In this document: positions 13,701 through 29,210 of the stretch, piece by piece
Numbering within the stretch: position 1 is the first letter of the stretch
Layout: every line of letters begins with the position of its first letter
From: Actinernus sp. WN-2022
Taxonomy: Eukaryota > Cnidaria > Anthozoa > Actiniaria > Actinernidae
Direction of reading: 5' to 3'
Assembly (NCBI GenBank): GCA_030867875.1
Contig: JAOWCC010000446.1
Span: 54,901 to 118,900, forward strand
DNA length: 64,000 nt
Position numbers and translations under genes: made by a program
The notes under the pieces: generated by a model
What the model saw: only the letters and a program-made list of their open reading frames with translations
Told to the model about the DNA's origin: nothing
Database searches by the model: none

Positions 13701-16700
13701 ATTCCTGATTCATCATTCCTGATTCCTGATTGAACATTCATCATTCCTGATTCATCATTCCTGATTCCTGATTCATCATTGCTGATTTCTGATTCATCAT
13801 TCATCATACCTGATTCCTGATTCATCATTCCTGATTCATCATTCATCATTCCTGATTCCTGATTCATCATTCCTGATTCATCATTCATCATTCCTGATTC
13901 ATCATTCCTGAATCATCATTCCTGATTCCTGATTCATCATTCCTGATTCCTGATTCATCATTCCTGATTCCTGATTGATCACTCCTGATTCCTGATTCCT
14001 GATTTCTGATTCATCATTCCTGATTCATCATTCCTGATTCCTGATTCATCATTGCTGATTCCTGATTCATCATTCATCATTCCTGATTCCTGATTCATCA
14101 TTCCAGATTCATCATTGCTGATTCCTGATTCATCATTGCTGATTCCTGATTCATCATTCCTGATTCATCATTCCTGATTCATCATTCCTGATTCATCATT
14201 CATCATTCCTGATTCATCATTCCTTATTCCTGATTCATCATTCCTGATTCCTTTTTCCTGATTCATCATTCCTGATTCCTGATTCATCATTCATTATTCC
14301 TGATTCATCATTCATCATTCCTGATTCATCATTCCTGATTCCTGATTCCTGATTCATCATTCCTGATTCATCATTCCTGATTCCTGATTCATCATTCATG
14401 ATTCCTGATACATCATTCCTGATTCCTGATTCATCATTCCTGATTCCTGATTCATCATTCCTGATTCATGATTCAACATTCCTGATTCCTGATTCATCAA
14501 TCCCCTTTCATGATTCATCATTCCTGATTCCTGATTCATCATTCCTGATTCCTGATTCATCATTGCTGATTCCTGATTCCTGATTCATCATTCATCATTC
14601 ATCATTCCTGATTCCTGATTCCTGATTCATCATTCCTGATTCATCATTCATCATTCCTGATTCATCAATCCTCATTCCTGATTCATCATTCCTGATTCAT
14701 CATTCATCATTCCTGATTCATCATTCCTTATTCCTGATTCATCATTCCTGATTCCTTTTTCCTGATTCATCATTCATCATTCCTGATTCATCATTCCTGA
14801 TTCATCATTCCTGATTCATCATTCATCATTCCTGATTCATCATTCCTTATTCCTGATTCATCATTCCTGATTCCTTTTTCCTGATTCATCATTCCTGATT
14901 CCTGATTCATCATTCATCATTCCTGATTCGTCATTCATCATTCCTGATTCATCATTCCTGATTCCTGATTCCTGATTCATCATTCCTGATTCATCATTCC
15001 TGATTCATCATTCCTTATTCCTGATTCATCATTCCTGATTCCTGATTCCTGATTCATCATTCCTGATTCCTGATTCCTGATTCATCATTCCTGATTCATT
15101 ATTCCTGATTCATCATTCATCATTCCTGATTCATCATTCCTGATTCCTGATTCCTGATTCATCATTCCTGATTCATCATTCCTGATTCCTGATTCATCAT
15201 TCATGATTCCTGATACATCATTCCTGATTCCTGATTCATCATTCCTGATTCCTGATTCATCATTCCTGATTCATGATTCAACATTCCTGATTCCTGATTC
15301 ATCAATCCCCTTTCATGATTCATCATTCCTGATTCCTGATTCATCATTCCTGATTCCTGATTCATCATTGCTGATTCCTGATTCCTGATTCATCATTCAT
15401 CATTCATCATTCCTGATTCCTGATTCCTGATTCATCATTCCTGATTCATCATTCATCATTCCTGATTCATCAATCCTCATTCCTGATTCATCATTCCTGA
15501 TTCCTGATTGAACATTCATCATTCCTGATTCATCATTCCTGATTCCTGATTCATCATTGCTGATTTCTGATTCATCATTCATCATACCTGATTCCTGATT
15601 CATCATTCCTGATTCATCATTCATCATTCCTGATTCCTGATTCATCATTCCTGATTCATCATTCATCATTCCTGATTCATCATTCCTGAATCATCATTCC
15701 TGATTCCTGATTCATCATTCCTGATTCCTGATTCATCATTCCTGATTCCTGATTGATCACTCCTGATTCCTGATTCCTGATTTCTGATTCATCATTCCTG
15801 ATTCATCATTCCTGATTCCTGATTCATCATTGCTGATTCCTGATTCATCATTCATCATTCCTGATTCCTGATTCATCATTCCAGATTCATCATTGCTGAT
15901 TCCTGATTCATCATTGCTGATTCCTGATTCATCATTCCTGATTCATCATTCCTGATTCATCATTCCTGATTCATCATTCATCATTCCTGATTCATCATTC
16001 CTTATTCCTGATTCATCATTCCTGATTCCTTTTTCCTGATTCATCATTCCTGATTCCTGATTCATCATTCATTATTCCTGATTCATCATTCATCATTCCT
16101 GATTCATCATTCCTGATTCCTGATTCCTGATTCATCATTCCTGATTCATCATTCCTGATTCCTGATTCATCATTCATGATTCCTGATACATCATTCCTGA
16201 TTCCTGATTCATCATTCCTGATTCCTGATTCATCATTCCTGATTCATGATTCAACATTCCTGATTCCTGATTCATCAATCCCCTTTCATGATTCATCATT
16301 CTGATTCCTGATTCATCATTCCTGATTCCTGATTCATCATTGCTGATTCCTGATTCCTGATTCATCATTCATCATTCATCATTCCTGATTCCTGATTCCT
16401 GATTCATCATTCCTGATTCATCATTCATCATTCCTGATTCATCAATCCTCATTCCTGATTCATCATTCCTGATTCATCATTCATCATTCCTGATTCATCA
16501 TTCCTTATTCCTGATTCATCATTCCTGATTCCTTTTTCCTGATTCATCATTCCTGATTCCTGATTCATCATTCATCATTCCTGATTCGTCATTCATCATT
16601 CCTGATTCATCATTCCTGATTCCTGATTCCTGATTCATCATTCCTGATTCATCATTCCTGATTCATCATTCCTTATTCCTGATTCATCATTCCTGATTCC

Positions 16701-16900
16701 TGATTCCTGATTCATCATTCCTGATTCCTGATTCCTGATTCATCATTCCTGATTCATTATTCCTGATTCATCATTCATCATTCCTGATTCATCATTCCTG
16801 ATTCCTGATTCCTGATTCATCATTCCTGATTCATCATTCCTGATTCCTGATTCATCATTCATGATTCCTGATACATCATTCCTGATTCCTGATTCATCAT
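13090..16900. repeat. 1,778-bp tandem duplication
   Basis: Landmark pairs 13,425/15,203 and 14,398/16,176, the unusual ATTCATTATTCC at 14,293/16,071, and the TTTCTG-containing segment at 13,622/15,400 all give an offset of exactly 1,778 bp (254 heptamers). Inside, a shorter repeat is seen: the Q-Q-P-Q to TTCCTTTTTCC motif occurs near 14,701 and again near 14,821. The second copy has lost one C near 16,300, which breaks register there. The neighbouring copy at about 21,569 is intact, so this slip arose after duplication or is a base-calling error. Confidence 0.85.
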
Positions 16901-19900
16901 TCCTCTTTCCTGATTCATCATTCCTGATTCCTGATTCATCATTCCTGATTCCTGATTCATCATTCCTCATTCCTGATTCATCAATCCTCATTCCTGATTC
17001 ATCATTCCTCATTCCTGATTGAACATTCCTCTTTCCTGATTGATCATTCCTCATTCCTGATTCATCATTCCTGATTCCTGATTCATCATTCCTGATTCCT
17101 GATTGATCACTCCTGATTCCTGATTCCTGATTCCTGATTCATCATTCCTGATTCCTGATTCATCATTGCTGATTCCTGATTCATCATTCATCATTCATCA
17201 TTCCTGATTCCTGATTCATCATTCCTGATTCATCATTCATCATTCCTGATTCATCATTGCTGATTCCTGATTCATCATTCCTGATTCATCATTCCTGATT
17301 CATCATTCCTGATTCATCATTCATCATTCCTGATTCATCATTCCTTATTCCTGATTCATCATTCCTGATTCCTTATACCTGATTCATCATTCCTGATTCC
17401 TGATTCATCATTCATCATTCCTGATTCATCATTCATCATTCCTGATTCATCATTCCTTATTCCTGATTCATCATTCATCATTCCTGATTCATCATTGCTG
17501 ATTCCTGATTCATCATTCCTGATTCATCATTCCTGATTCATCATTCCTGATTCATCATTCATCATTCCTGATTCATCATTCCTGATTCCTGATTCATCAT
17601 TCCTGATTCCTGATTCCTGATTCATCATTCCTGATTCATTATTCCTGATTCATCATTCATCATTCCTGATTCATCATTCCTGATTCCTGATTCCTGATTC
17701 ATCATTCCTGATTCATCATTCCTGATTCCTGATTCATCATTCATGATTCCTGATTCATCATTCCTGATTCCTGATTCATCATTCCTGATTCCTGATTCAT
17801 CATTCCTGATTCATGATTCAACATTCCTGATTCCTGATTCATCAATCCTCTTTCATGATTCATCATTCCTGATTCCTGATTCATCATTCCTGATTCCTGA
17901 TTCATCATTCCTGATTCCTGATTCCTGATTCATCATTCCTGATTCATCATTCCTGATTCATCATTCATCATTCCTGATTCATCATTCCTGATTCCTGATT
18001 CATCATTCATCATTCCTGATTCATCATTCATCATTCCTGATTCGTCATTCATCATTCCTGATTCATCATTCCTGATTCATCATTCCTGATTCCTGATTCC
18101 TGATTCATCATTCCTGATTCATCATTCCTGATTCATCATTCATCATTCATCATTCCTGATTCCTGATTCATCATTCCTGATTCATCATTCATCATTCCTG
18201 ATTCATCATTCCTGATTCCTGATTCATCATTGCTGATTTCTGATTCATCATTCATCATACCTGATTCCTGATTCATCATTCCTGATTCATCATTCATCAT
18301 TCCTGATTCCTGATTCATCATTCCTGATTCATCATTCATCATTCCTGATTCATCATTCCTGAATCATCATTCCTGATTCCTGATTCATCATTCCTGATTC
18401 CTGATTCATCATTCCTGATTCCTGATTGATCACTCCTGATTCCTGATTCCTGATTCCTGATTCATCATTCCTGATTCATCATTCCTGATTCCTGATTCAT
18501 CATTGCTGATTCCTGATTCATCATTCATCATTCCTGATTCCTGATTCATCATTCCTGATTCATCATTGCTGATTCCTGATTCATCATTGCTGATTCCTGA
18601 TTCATCATTCCTGATTCATCATTCCTGATTCATCATTCCTGATTCATCATTCATCATTCCTGATTCATCATTCCTTATTCCTGATTCATCATTCCTGATT
18701 CCTTTTTCCTGATTCATCATTCCTGATTCCTGATTCATCATTCATCATTCCTGATTCGTCATTCATCATTCCTGATTCATCATTCCTGATTCCTGATTCC
18801 TGATTCATCATTCCTGATTCATCATTCCTGATTCATCATTCCTTATTCCTGATTCATCATTCCTGATTCCTGATTCCTGATTCATCATTCCTGATTCCTG
18901 ATTCCTGATTCATCATTCCTGATTCATTATTCCTGATTCATCATTCATCATTCCTGATTCATCATTCCTGATTCCTGATTCCTGATTCATCATTCCTGAT
19001 TCATCATTCCTGATTCCTGATTCATCATTCATGATTCCTGATACATCATTCCTGATTCCTGATTCATCATTCCTGATTCCTGATTCATCATTCCTGATTC
19101 ATGATTCAACATTCCTGATTCCTGATTCATCAATCCCCTTTCATGATTCATCATTCCTGATTCCTGATTCATCATTCCTGATTCCTGATTCATCATTGCT
19201 GATTCCTGATTCCTGATTCATCATTCATCATTCATCATTCCTGATTCCTGATTCCTGATTCATCATTCCTGATTCATCATTCATCATTCCTGATTCATCA
19301 ATCCTCATTCCTGATTCATCATTCCTGATTCCTGATTGAACATTCCTCTTTCCTGATTGATCATTCCTCATTCCTGATTCATCATTCCTGATTCCTGATT
19401 CATCATTCCTGATTCCTGATTGATCACTCCTGATTCCTGATTCCTGATTCCTGATTCATCATTCCTGATTCCTGATTCATCATTGCTGATTCCTGATTCA
19501 TCATTCATCATTCATCATTCCTGATTCCTGATTCATCATTCCTGATTCATCATTCATCATTCCTGATTCATCATTGCTGATTCCTGATTCATCATTCCTG
19601 ATTCATCATTCCTGATTCATCATTCCTGATTCATCATTCATCATTCCTGATTCATCATTCCTTATTCCTGATTCATCATTCCTCTTTCCTGATTCATCAT
19701 TCCTGATTCCTGATTCATCATTCCTGATTCCTGATTCATCATTCCTCATTCCTGATTCATCAATCCTCATTCCTGATTCATCATTCCTGATTCCTGATTG
19801 ATCATTCCTCTTTCCTGATTGATCATTCCTCATTCCTGATTCATCATTCCTGATTCTTGATTCATCATTCCTGATTCCTGATTGATCATTCCTCTTTCCT

Positions 19901-22900
19901 GATTGATCATTCCTCATTCCTGATTCATCATTCCTGATTCCTGATTCATCATTGCTGATTCCTGATTCATCATTCATCATTCCTGATTCCTGATTCATCA
20001 TTCCTGATTCATCATTCATCATTCCTGATTCATCATTGCTGATTCCTGATTCATCATTGCTGATTCCTGATTCATCATTCCTGATTCATCATTCCTGATT
20101 CATCATTCATCATTCCTGATTCATCATTCATCATTCCTGATTCATCATTCCTTATTCCTGATTCCTGATTCATCATTCCTGATTCCTGATTCCTGATTCA
20201 TCATTCATCATTCCTGATTCGTCATTCATCATTCCTGATTCATCATTCCTGATTCCTGATTCATCATTCCTGATTCCTGATTCCTGATTCATCATTCCTG
20301 ATTCATTATTCCTGATTCCTGATTCCTGATTCATCATTCATCATTCCTGATTCGTCATTCATCATTCCTGATTCATCATTCCTGATTCCTGATTCATCAT
20401 TCCTGATTCCTGATTCCTGATTCATCATTCCTGATTCATTATTCCTGATTCCTGATTCATCATTCCTGATTCCTGATTCCTGATTCATCATTCCTGATTC
20501 CTGATTCCTGATTCATCATTCTGATTCATTATTCCTGATTCATCATTCCTGATTCCTGATTCATCATTCCTGATTCCTGATTCACCATTCCTGATTCCTC
20601 ATTCATCATTCCTCTTTCCTGATTCATCATTCCTGATTCCTGATTCATCATTCCTGATTCCTGATTCATCATTCCTCATTCCTGATTCATCAATCCTCAT
20701 TCCTGATTCATCATTCCTGATTCCTGATTGATCACTCCTGATTCCTGATTCCTGATTCCTGATTGATCATTCCTGATTTATCATTCCTGATTCCTGATTC
20801 ATCATTGCTGATTCCTGATTCATCATTCATCATTCCTGATTCCTGATTCATCATTCCTGATTCATCATTCATCATTCCTGATTCATCATTTCTGATTCCT
20901 GATTCATCATTCCTGATTCATCATTCCTTATTCCTGATTCATCATTCCTGATTGCTTATACCTGATTCATCATTCCTGATTCCTGATTCATCATTCATCA
21001 TTCCTTATTCGTCATTCATCATTCCTGATTCATCATTCCTGATTCCTGATTCCTGATTCATCATTCCTGATTCATCATTCCTTATTCCTGATTCATCATT
21101 CCTGATTCCTGATTCCTGATTCATCATTCCTGATTCCTGATTCCTGATTCATCATTCCTGATTCATTATTCCTGATTCATCATTCATCATTCCTGATTCA
21201 TCATTCCTGATTCCTGATTCCTGATTCATCATTCCTGATTCATCATTCATCATTCCTGATTCATCATTCCTTATTCCTGATTCATCATTCCTGATTCCTT
21301 TTTCCTGATTCATCATTCCTGATTCCTGATTCATCATTCATTATTCCTGATTCATCATTCATCATTCCTGATTCATCATTCCTGATTCCTGATTCCTGAT
21401 TCATCATTCCTGATTCATCATTCCTGATTCCTGATTCATCATTCATGATTCCTGATACATCATTCCTGATTCCTGATTCATCATTCCTGATTCCTGATTC
21501 ATCATTCCTGATTCATGATTCAACATTCCTGATTCCTGATTCATCAATCCCCTTTCATGATTCATCATTCCTGATTCCTGATTCATCATTCCTGATTCCT
21601 GATTCATCATTGCTGATTCCTGATTCCTGATTCATCATTCATCATTCATCATTCCTGATTCCTGATTCCTGATTCATCATTCCTGATTCATCATTCATCA
21701 TTCCTGATTCATCAATCCTCATTCCTGATTCATCATTCCTGATTCATCATTCATCATTCCTGATTCATCATTCCTTATTCCTGATTCATCATTCCTGATT
21801 CCTTTTTCCTGATTCATCATTCCTGATTCCTGATTCATCATTCATCATTCCTGATTCGTCATTCATCATTCCTGATTCATCATTCCTGATTCCTGATTCC
21901 TGATTCATCATTCCTGATTCATCATTCCTGATTCATCATTCCTTATTCCTGATTCATCATTCCTGATTCCTGATTCCTGATTCATCATTCCTGATTCCTG
22001 ATTCCTGATTCATCATTCCTGATTCATTATTCCTGATTCATCATTCATCATTCCTGATTCATCATTCCTGATTCCTGATTCCTGATTCATCATTCCTGAT
22101 TCATCATTCCTGATTCCTGATTCATCATTCATGATTCCTGATACATCATTCCTGATTCCTGATTCATCATTCCTCTTTCCTGATTCATCATTCCTGATTC
22201 CTGATTCATCATTCCTGATTCCTGATTCATCATTCCTCATTCCTGATTCATCAATCCTCATTCCTGATTCATCATTCCTCATTCCTGATTGAACATTCCT
22301 CTTTCCTGATTGATCATTCCTCATTCCTGATTCATCATTCCTGATTCCTGATTCATCATTCCTGATTCCTGATTGATCACTCCTGATTCCTGATTCCTGA
22401 TTCCTGATTCATCATTCCTGATTCCTGATTCATCATTGCTGATTCCTGATTCATCATTCATCATTCATCATTCCTGATTCCTGATTCATCATTCCTGATT
22501 CATCATTCATCATTCCTGATTCATCATTGCTGATTCCTGATTCATCATTCCTGATTCATCATTCCTGATTCATCATTCCTGATTCATCATTCATCATTCC
22601 TGATTCATCATTCCTTATTCCTGATTCATCATTCCTGATTCCTTATACCTGATTCATCATTCCTGATTCCTGATTCATCATTCATCATTCCTGATTCATA
22701 TTCATCATTCCTGATTCATCATTCATCATTCCTGATTCATCATTCCTTATTCCTGATTCATCATTCATCATTCCTGATTCATCATTGCTGATTCCTGATT
22801 CATCATTCCTGATTCATCATTCCTGATTCATCATTCCTGATTCATCATTCATCATTCCTGATTCATCATTCCTGATTCCTGATTCATCATTCCTGATTCC

Positions 22901-25900
22901 TGATTCCTGATTCATCATTCCTGATTCATTATTCCTGATTCATCATTCATCATTCCTGATTCATCATTCCTGATTCCTGATTCCTGATTCATCATTCCTG
23001 ATTCATCATTCCTGATTCCTGATTCATCATTCATGATTCCTGATTCATCATTCCTGATTCCTGATTCATCATTCCTGATTCCTGATTCATCATTCCTGAT
23101 TCATGATTCAACATTCCTGATTCCTGATTCATCAATCCTCTTTCATGATTCATCATTCCTGATTCCTGATTCATCATTCCTGATTCCTGATTCATCATTC
23201 CTGATTCCTGATTCCTGATTCATCATTCCTGATTCATCATTCCTGATTCATCATTCATCATTCCTGATTCATCATTCCTGATTCCTGATTCATCATTCAT
23301 CATTCCTGATTCATCATTCATCATTCCTGATTCGTCATTCATCATTCCTGATTCATCATTCCTGATTCATCATTCCTGATTCCTGATTCCTGATTCATCA
23401 TTCCTGATTCATCATTCCTGATTCATCATTCATCATTCATCATTCCTGATTCCTGATTCATCATTCCTGATTCATCATTCATCATTCCTGATTCATCATT
23501 CCTGATTCCTGATTCATCATTGCTGATTTCTGATTCATCATTCATCATACCTGATTCCTGATTCATCATTCCTGATTCATCATTCATCATTCCTGATTCC
23601 TGATTCATCATTCCTGATTCATCATTCATCATTCCTGATTCATCATTCCTGAATCATCATTCCTGATTCCTGATTCATCATTCCTGATTCCTGATTCATC
23701 ATTACTGATTCCTGATTGATCACTCCTGATTCCTGATTCCTGATTCCTGATTCATCATTCCTGATTCATCATTCCTGATTCCTGATTCATCATTGCTGAT
23801 TCCTGATTCATCATTCATCATTCCTGATTCCTGATTCATCATTCCTGATTCATCATTGCTGATTCCTGATTCATCATTGCTGATTCCTGATTCATCATTC
23901 CTGATTCATCATTCCTGATTCATCATTCCTGATTCATCATTCATCATTCCTGATTCATCATTCCTTATTCCTGATTCATCATTCCTGATTCCTTTTTCCT
24001 GATTCATCATTCCTGATTCCTGATTCATCATTCATCATTCCTGATTCGTCATTCATCATTCCTGATTCATCATTCCTGATTCCTGATTCCTGATTCATCA
24101 TTCCTGATTCATCATTCCTGATTCATCATTCCTTATTCCTGATTCATCATTCCTGATTCCTGATTCCTGATTCATCATTCCTGATTCCTGATTCCTGATT
24201 CATCATTCCTGATTCATTATTCCTGATTCATCATTCATCATTCCTGATTCATCATTCCTGATTCCTGATTCCTGATTCATCATTCCTGATTCATCATTCC
24301 TGATTCCTGATTCATCATTCATGATTCCTAATACATCATTCCTGATTCCTGATTCATCATTCCTGATTCCTGATTCATCATTCCTGATTCATGATTCAAC
24401 ATTCCTGATTCCTGATTCATCAATCCCCTTTCATGATTCATCATTCCTGATTCCTGATTCATCATTCCTGATTCCTGATTCATCATTGCTGATTCCTGAT
24501 TCCTGATTCATCATTCATCATTCATCATTCCTGATTCCTGATTCCTGATTCATCATTCCTGATTCATCATTCATCATTCCTGATTCATCAATCCTCATTC
24601 CTGATTCATCATTCCTGATTCCTGATTGAACATTCCTCTTTCCTGATTGATCATTCCTCATTCCTGATTCATCATTCCTGATTCCTGATTCATCATTCCT
24701 GATTCCTGATTGATCACTCCTGATTCCTGATTCCTGATTCCTGATTCATCATTCCTGATTCCTGATTCATCATTGCTGATTCCTGATTCATCATTCATCA
24801 TTCATCATTCCTGATTCCTGATTCATCATTCCTGATTCATCATTCATCATTCCTGATTCATCATTGCTGATTCCTGATTCATCATTCCTGATTCATCATT
24901 CCTGATTCATCATTCCTGATTCATCATTCATCATTCCTGATTCATCATTCCTTATTCCTGATTCATCATTCCTCTTTCCTGATTCATCATTCCTGATTCC
25001 TGATTCATCATTCCTGATTCCTGATTCATCATTCCTCATTCCTGATTCATCAATCCTCATTCCTGATTCATCATTCCTGATTCCTGATTGATCATTCCTC
25101 TTTCCTGATTGATCATTCCTCATTCCTGATTCATCATTCCTGATTCTTGATTCATCATTCCTGATTCCTGATTGATCATTCCTCTTTCCTGATTGATCAT
25201 TCCTCATTCCTGATTCATCATTCCTGATTCCTGATTCATCATTGCTGATTCCTGATTCATCATTCATCATTCCTGATTCCTGATTCATCATTCCTGATTC
25301 ATCATTCATCATTCCTGATTCATCATTGCTGATTCCTGATTCATCATTCCTGATTCATCATTCCTGATTCATCATTCATCATTCCTGATTCATCATTCAT
25401 CATTCCTGATTCATCATTCCTTATTCCTGATTCCTGATTCATCATTCCTGATTCCTGATTCCTGATTCATCATTCATCATTCCTGATTCGTCATTCATCA
25501 TTCCTGATTCATCATTCCTGATTCCTGATTCATCATTCCTGATTCCTGATTCCTGATTCATCATTCCTGATTCATTATTCCTGATTCCTGATTCCTGATT
25601 CATCATTCATCATTCCTGATTCGTCATTCATCATTCCTGATTCATCATTCCTGATTCCTGATTCATCATTCCTGATTCCTGATTCCTGATTCATCATTCC
25701 TGATTCATTATTCCTGATTCCTGATTCATCATTCCTGATTCCTGATTCCTGATTCATCATTCCTGATTCCTGATTCCTGATTCATCATTCCTGATTCATT
25801 ATTCCTGATTCATCATTCCTGATTCCTGATTCATCATTCCTGATTCCTGATTCACCATTCCTGATTCCTGATTCATCATTCCTCTTTCCTGATTCATCAT

Positions 25901-26530
25901 TCCTGATTCCTGATTCATCATTCCTGATTCCTGATTCATCATTCCTCATTCCTGATTCATCAATCCTCATTCCTGATTCATCATTCCTGATTCCTGATTG
26001 ATCACTCCTGATTCCTGATTCCTGATTCCTGATTGATCATTCCTGATTTATCATTCCTGATTCCTGATTCATCATTGCTGATTCCTGATTCATCATTCAT
26101 CATTCCTGATTCCTGATTCATCATTCCTGATTCATCATTCATCATTCCTGATTCATCATTTCTGATTCCTGATTCATCATTCCTGATTCATCATTCCTTA
26201 TTCCTGATTCATCATTCCTGATTCCTTATACCTGATTCATCATTCCTGATTCCTGATTCATCATTCATCATTCCTTATTCGTCATTCATCATTCCTGATT
26301 CATCATTCCTGATTCCTGATTCCTGATTCACCATTCCTGATTCATCATTCATCATTCCTGATTCATCATTCCTTATTCCTGATTCATCATTCCTGATTCC
26401 TGATTCCTGATTCATCATTCCTGATTCCTGATTCCTGATTCATCATTCCTGATTCATTATTCCTGATTCATCATTCATCATTCCTGATTCATCATTCCTG
26501 ATTCCTGATTCCTGATTCATCATTCCTGAT
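15946..26530. repeat. Tandem pair of a 5.27-5.29-kb higher-order unit
   Basis: Two adjacent copies of about 5.28 kb, roughly 15,946-21,240 and 21,215-26,530. Offsets measured on shared landmarks are 5,269 (16,071/21,340), 5,270 (17,054/22,324), 5,290 (17,743/23,033 through 19,606/24,896) and 5,269 (20,306/25,575). The steps come from indels of one or three heptamers and single-base slips. Differences I could see are few: loss of C near 16,300, a 21-bp insertion near 20,037, loss of C near 20,520, G to C near 20,600, loss of one base near 22,699, C to A near 23,704, and G to A near 24,329. The 417-bp open stretch at 19,606-20,022 recurs unchanged at 24,896-25,312 and at 4,865-5,281. The pair is therefore very young, or kept homogeneous by exchange. 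Confidence 0.87.
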
Positions 26531-29210
26531 TCATCATTCCTGATTCCTGATTCATCATTCATGATTCCTGATTGATCATTCCTCTTTCCTGATTGATCAT
26601 TCCTCATTCCTGATTCATCATTCCTGATTCCTGATTCATCATTGCTGATTCCTGATTCATCATTCATCATTCCTGATTCCTGATTCATCATTCCTGATTC
26701 ATCATTCATCATTCCTGATTCATCATTGCTGATTCCTGATTCATCATTCCTGATTCATCATTCCTGATTCATCATTCATCATTCCTGATTCATCATTCAT
26801 CATTCCTGATTCATCATTCCTTATTCCAGATTCCTGATTCATCATTCCTGATTCCTGATTCATCATTCATCATTCCTGATTCGTCATTCATCATTCCTGA
26901 TTCATCATTCCTGATTCCTGATTCCTGATTCATCATTCCTGATTCCTGATTCCTGATTCATCATTCCTGATTCCTGATTCCTGATTCATCATTCCTGATT
27001 CATTATTCCTGATTCCTGATTCATCATTCCTGATTCCTGATTCCTGATTTATCATTCCTGATTCCTGATTCCTGATTCATCATTCCTGATTCATTATTCC
27101 TGATTCATCATTCCTGATTCCTGATTCATCATTCCTGATTCCTGATTCACCATTCCTGATTCCTGATTCATCATTCCTCTTTCCTGATTCATCATTCCTG
27201 ATTCCTGATTCATCATTCCTGATTCCTGATTCATCATTCCTCATTCCTGATTCATCAATCCTCATTCCTGATTCATCATTCCTGATTCCTGATTGATCAC
27301 TCCTGATTCCTGATTCCTGATTCCTGATTCATCATTCCTAATTCCTGATTCATCATTGCTGATTCCTGATTCATCATTCATCATTCATCATTCCTGATTC
27401 CTGATTCATCATTCCTGATTCATCATTCATCATTCCTGATTCATCATTGCTGATTCCTGATTCATCATTCCTGATTCATCATTCCTTATTCCTGATTCAT
27501 CATTCCTGATTCCTTATACCTGATTCATCATTCCTGATTCCTGATTCATCATTCATCATTCCTGATTCGTCATTCATCATTCCTGATTCATCATTCCTGA
27601 TTCCTGATTCCTGATTCACCATTCCTGATTCATCATTCATCATTCCTGATTCATCATTCCTTATTCCTGATTCATCATTCATCATTCCTGATTCCTGATT
27701 CATCATTCCTGATTCCTGATTCCTGATTCATCATTCCTGATTCCTGATTCCTGATTCATCATTCCTCATTCATTATTCCTGATTCATCATTCATCATTCC
27801 TGATTCATCATTCCTGATTCCTGATTCCTGATTCATCATTCCTGATTCCTGATTCCTGATTCATCATTCCTGATTCATTATTCCTGATTCATCATTCATC
27901 ATTCCTGATTCATCATTCCTGATTCCTGATTCCTGATTCATCATTCCTGATTCATCATTCCTGATTCCTGATTCATCATTCATGATTCCTGATTGATCAT
28001 TCCTCTTTCCTGATTGATCATTCCTCATTCCTGATTCATCATTCCTGATTCCTGATTCATCATTGCTGATTCCTGATTCATCATTCATCATTCCTGATTC
28101 CTGATTCATCATTCCTGATTCATCATTCATCATTCCTGATTCATCATTGCTGATTCCTGATTCATCATTCCTGATTCATCATTCCTGATTCATCATTCAT
28201 CATTCCTGATTCATCATTCATCATTCCTGATTCATCATTCCTTATTCCAGATTCCTGATTCATCATTCCTGATTCCTGATTCATCATTCATCATTCCTGA
28301 TTCGTCATTCATCATTCCTGATTCATCATTCCTGATTCCTGATTCCTGATTCATCATTCCTGATTCCTGATTCCTGATTCATCATTCCTGATTCCTGATT
28401 CCTGATTCATCATTCCTGATTCATTATTCCTGATTCCTGATTCATCATTCCTGATTCCTGATTCCTGATTTATCATTCCTGATTCCTGATTCCTGATTCA
28501 TCATTCCTGATTCATTATTCCTGATTCATCATTCCTGATTCCTGATTCATCATTCCTGATTCCTGATTCACCATTCCTGATTCCTGATTCATCATTCCTC
28601 TTTCCTGATTCATCATTCCTGATTCCTGATTCATCATTCCTGATTCCTGATTCATCATTCCTCATTCCTGATTCATCAATCCTCATTCCTGATTCATCAT
28701 TCCTGATTCCTGATTGATCACTCCTGATTCCTGATTCCTGATTCCTGATTCATCATTCCTAATTCCTGATTCATCATTGCTGATTCCTGATTCATCATTC
28801 ATCATTCATCATTCCTGATTCCTGATTCATCATTCCTGATTCATCATTCATCATTCCTGATTCATCATTGCTGATTCCTGATTCATCATTCCTGATTCAT
28901 CATTCCTTATTCCTGATTCATCATTCCTGATTCCTTATACCTGATTCATCATTCCTGATTCCTGATTCATCATTCATCATTCCTGATTCGTCATTCATCA
29001 TTCCTGATTCATCATTCCTGATTCCTGATTCCTGATTCACCATTCCTGATTCATCATTCATCATTCCTGATTCATCATTCCTTATTCCTGATTCATCATT
29101 CATCATTCCTGATTCCTGATTCATCATTCCTGATTCCTGATTCCTGATTCATCATTCCTGATTCCTGATTCCTGATTCATCATTCCTCATTCATTATTCC
29201 TGATTCATCA
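26440..29210. repeat. 1,421-bp tandem duplication
   Basis: Landmark segments at 26,443/27,864, 27,080/28,501 and 27,500/28,921 are all offset by 1,421 bp (203 heptamers). Shared rare words include CCAGATTC near 26,826 and 28,247, ATTTATC near 27,050 and 28,470, CCTAATTCC near 27,338 and 28,759, and TTCCTTATACC. The left copy corresponds to about 6,412-7,675 at offset 20,031. A further partial copy starts near 31,546. The duplication thus happened after the long-range 20-kb copying. Confidence 0.87.
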
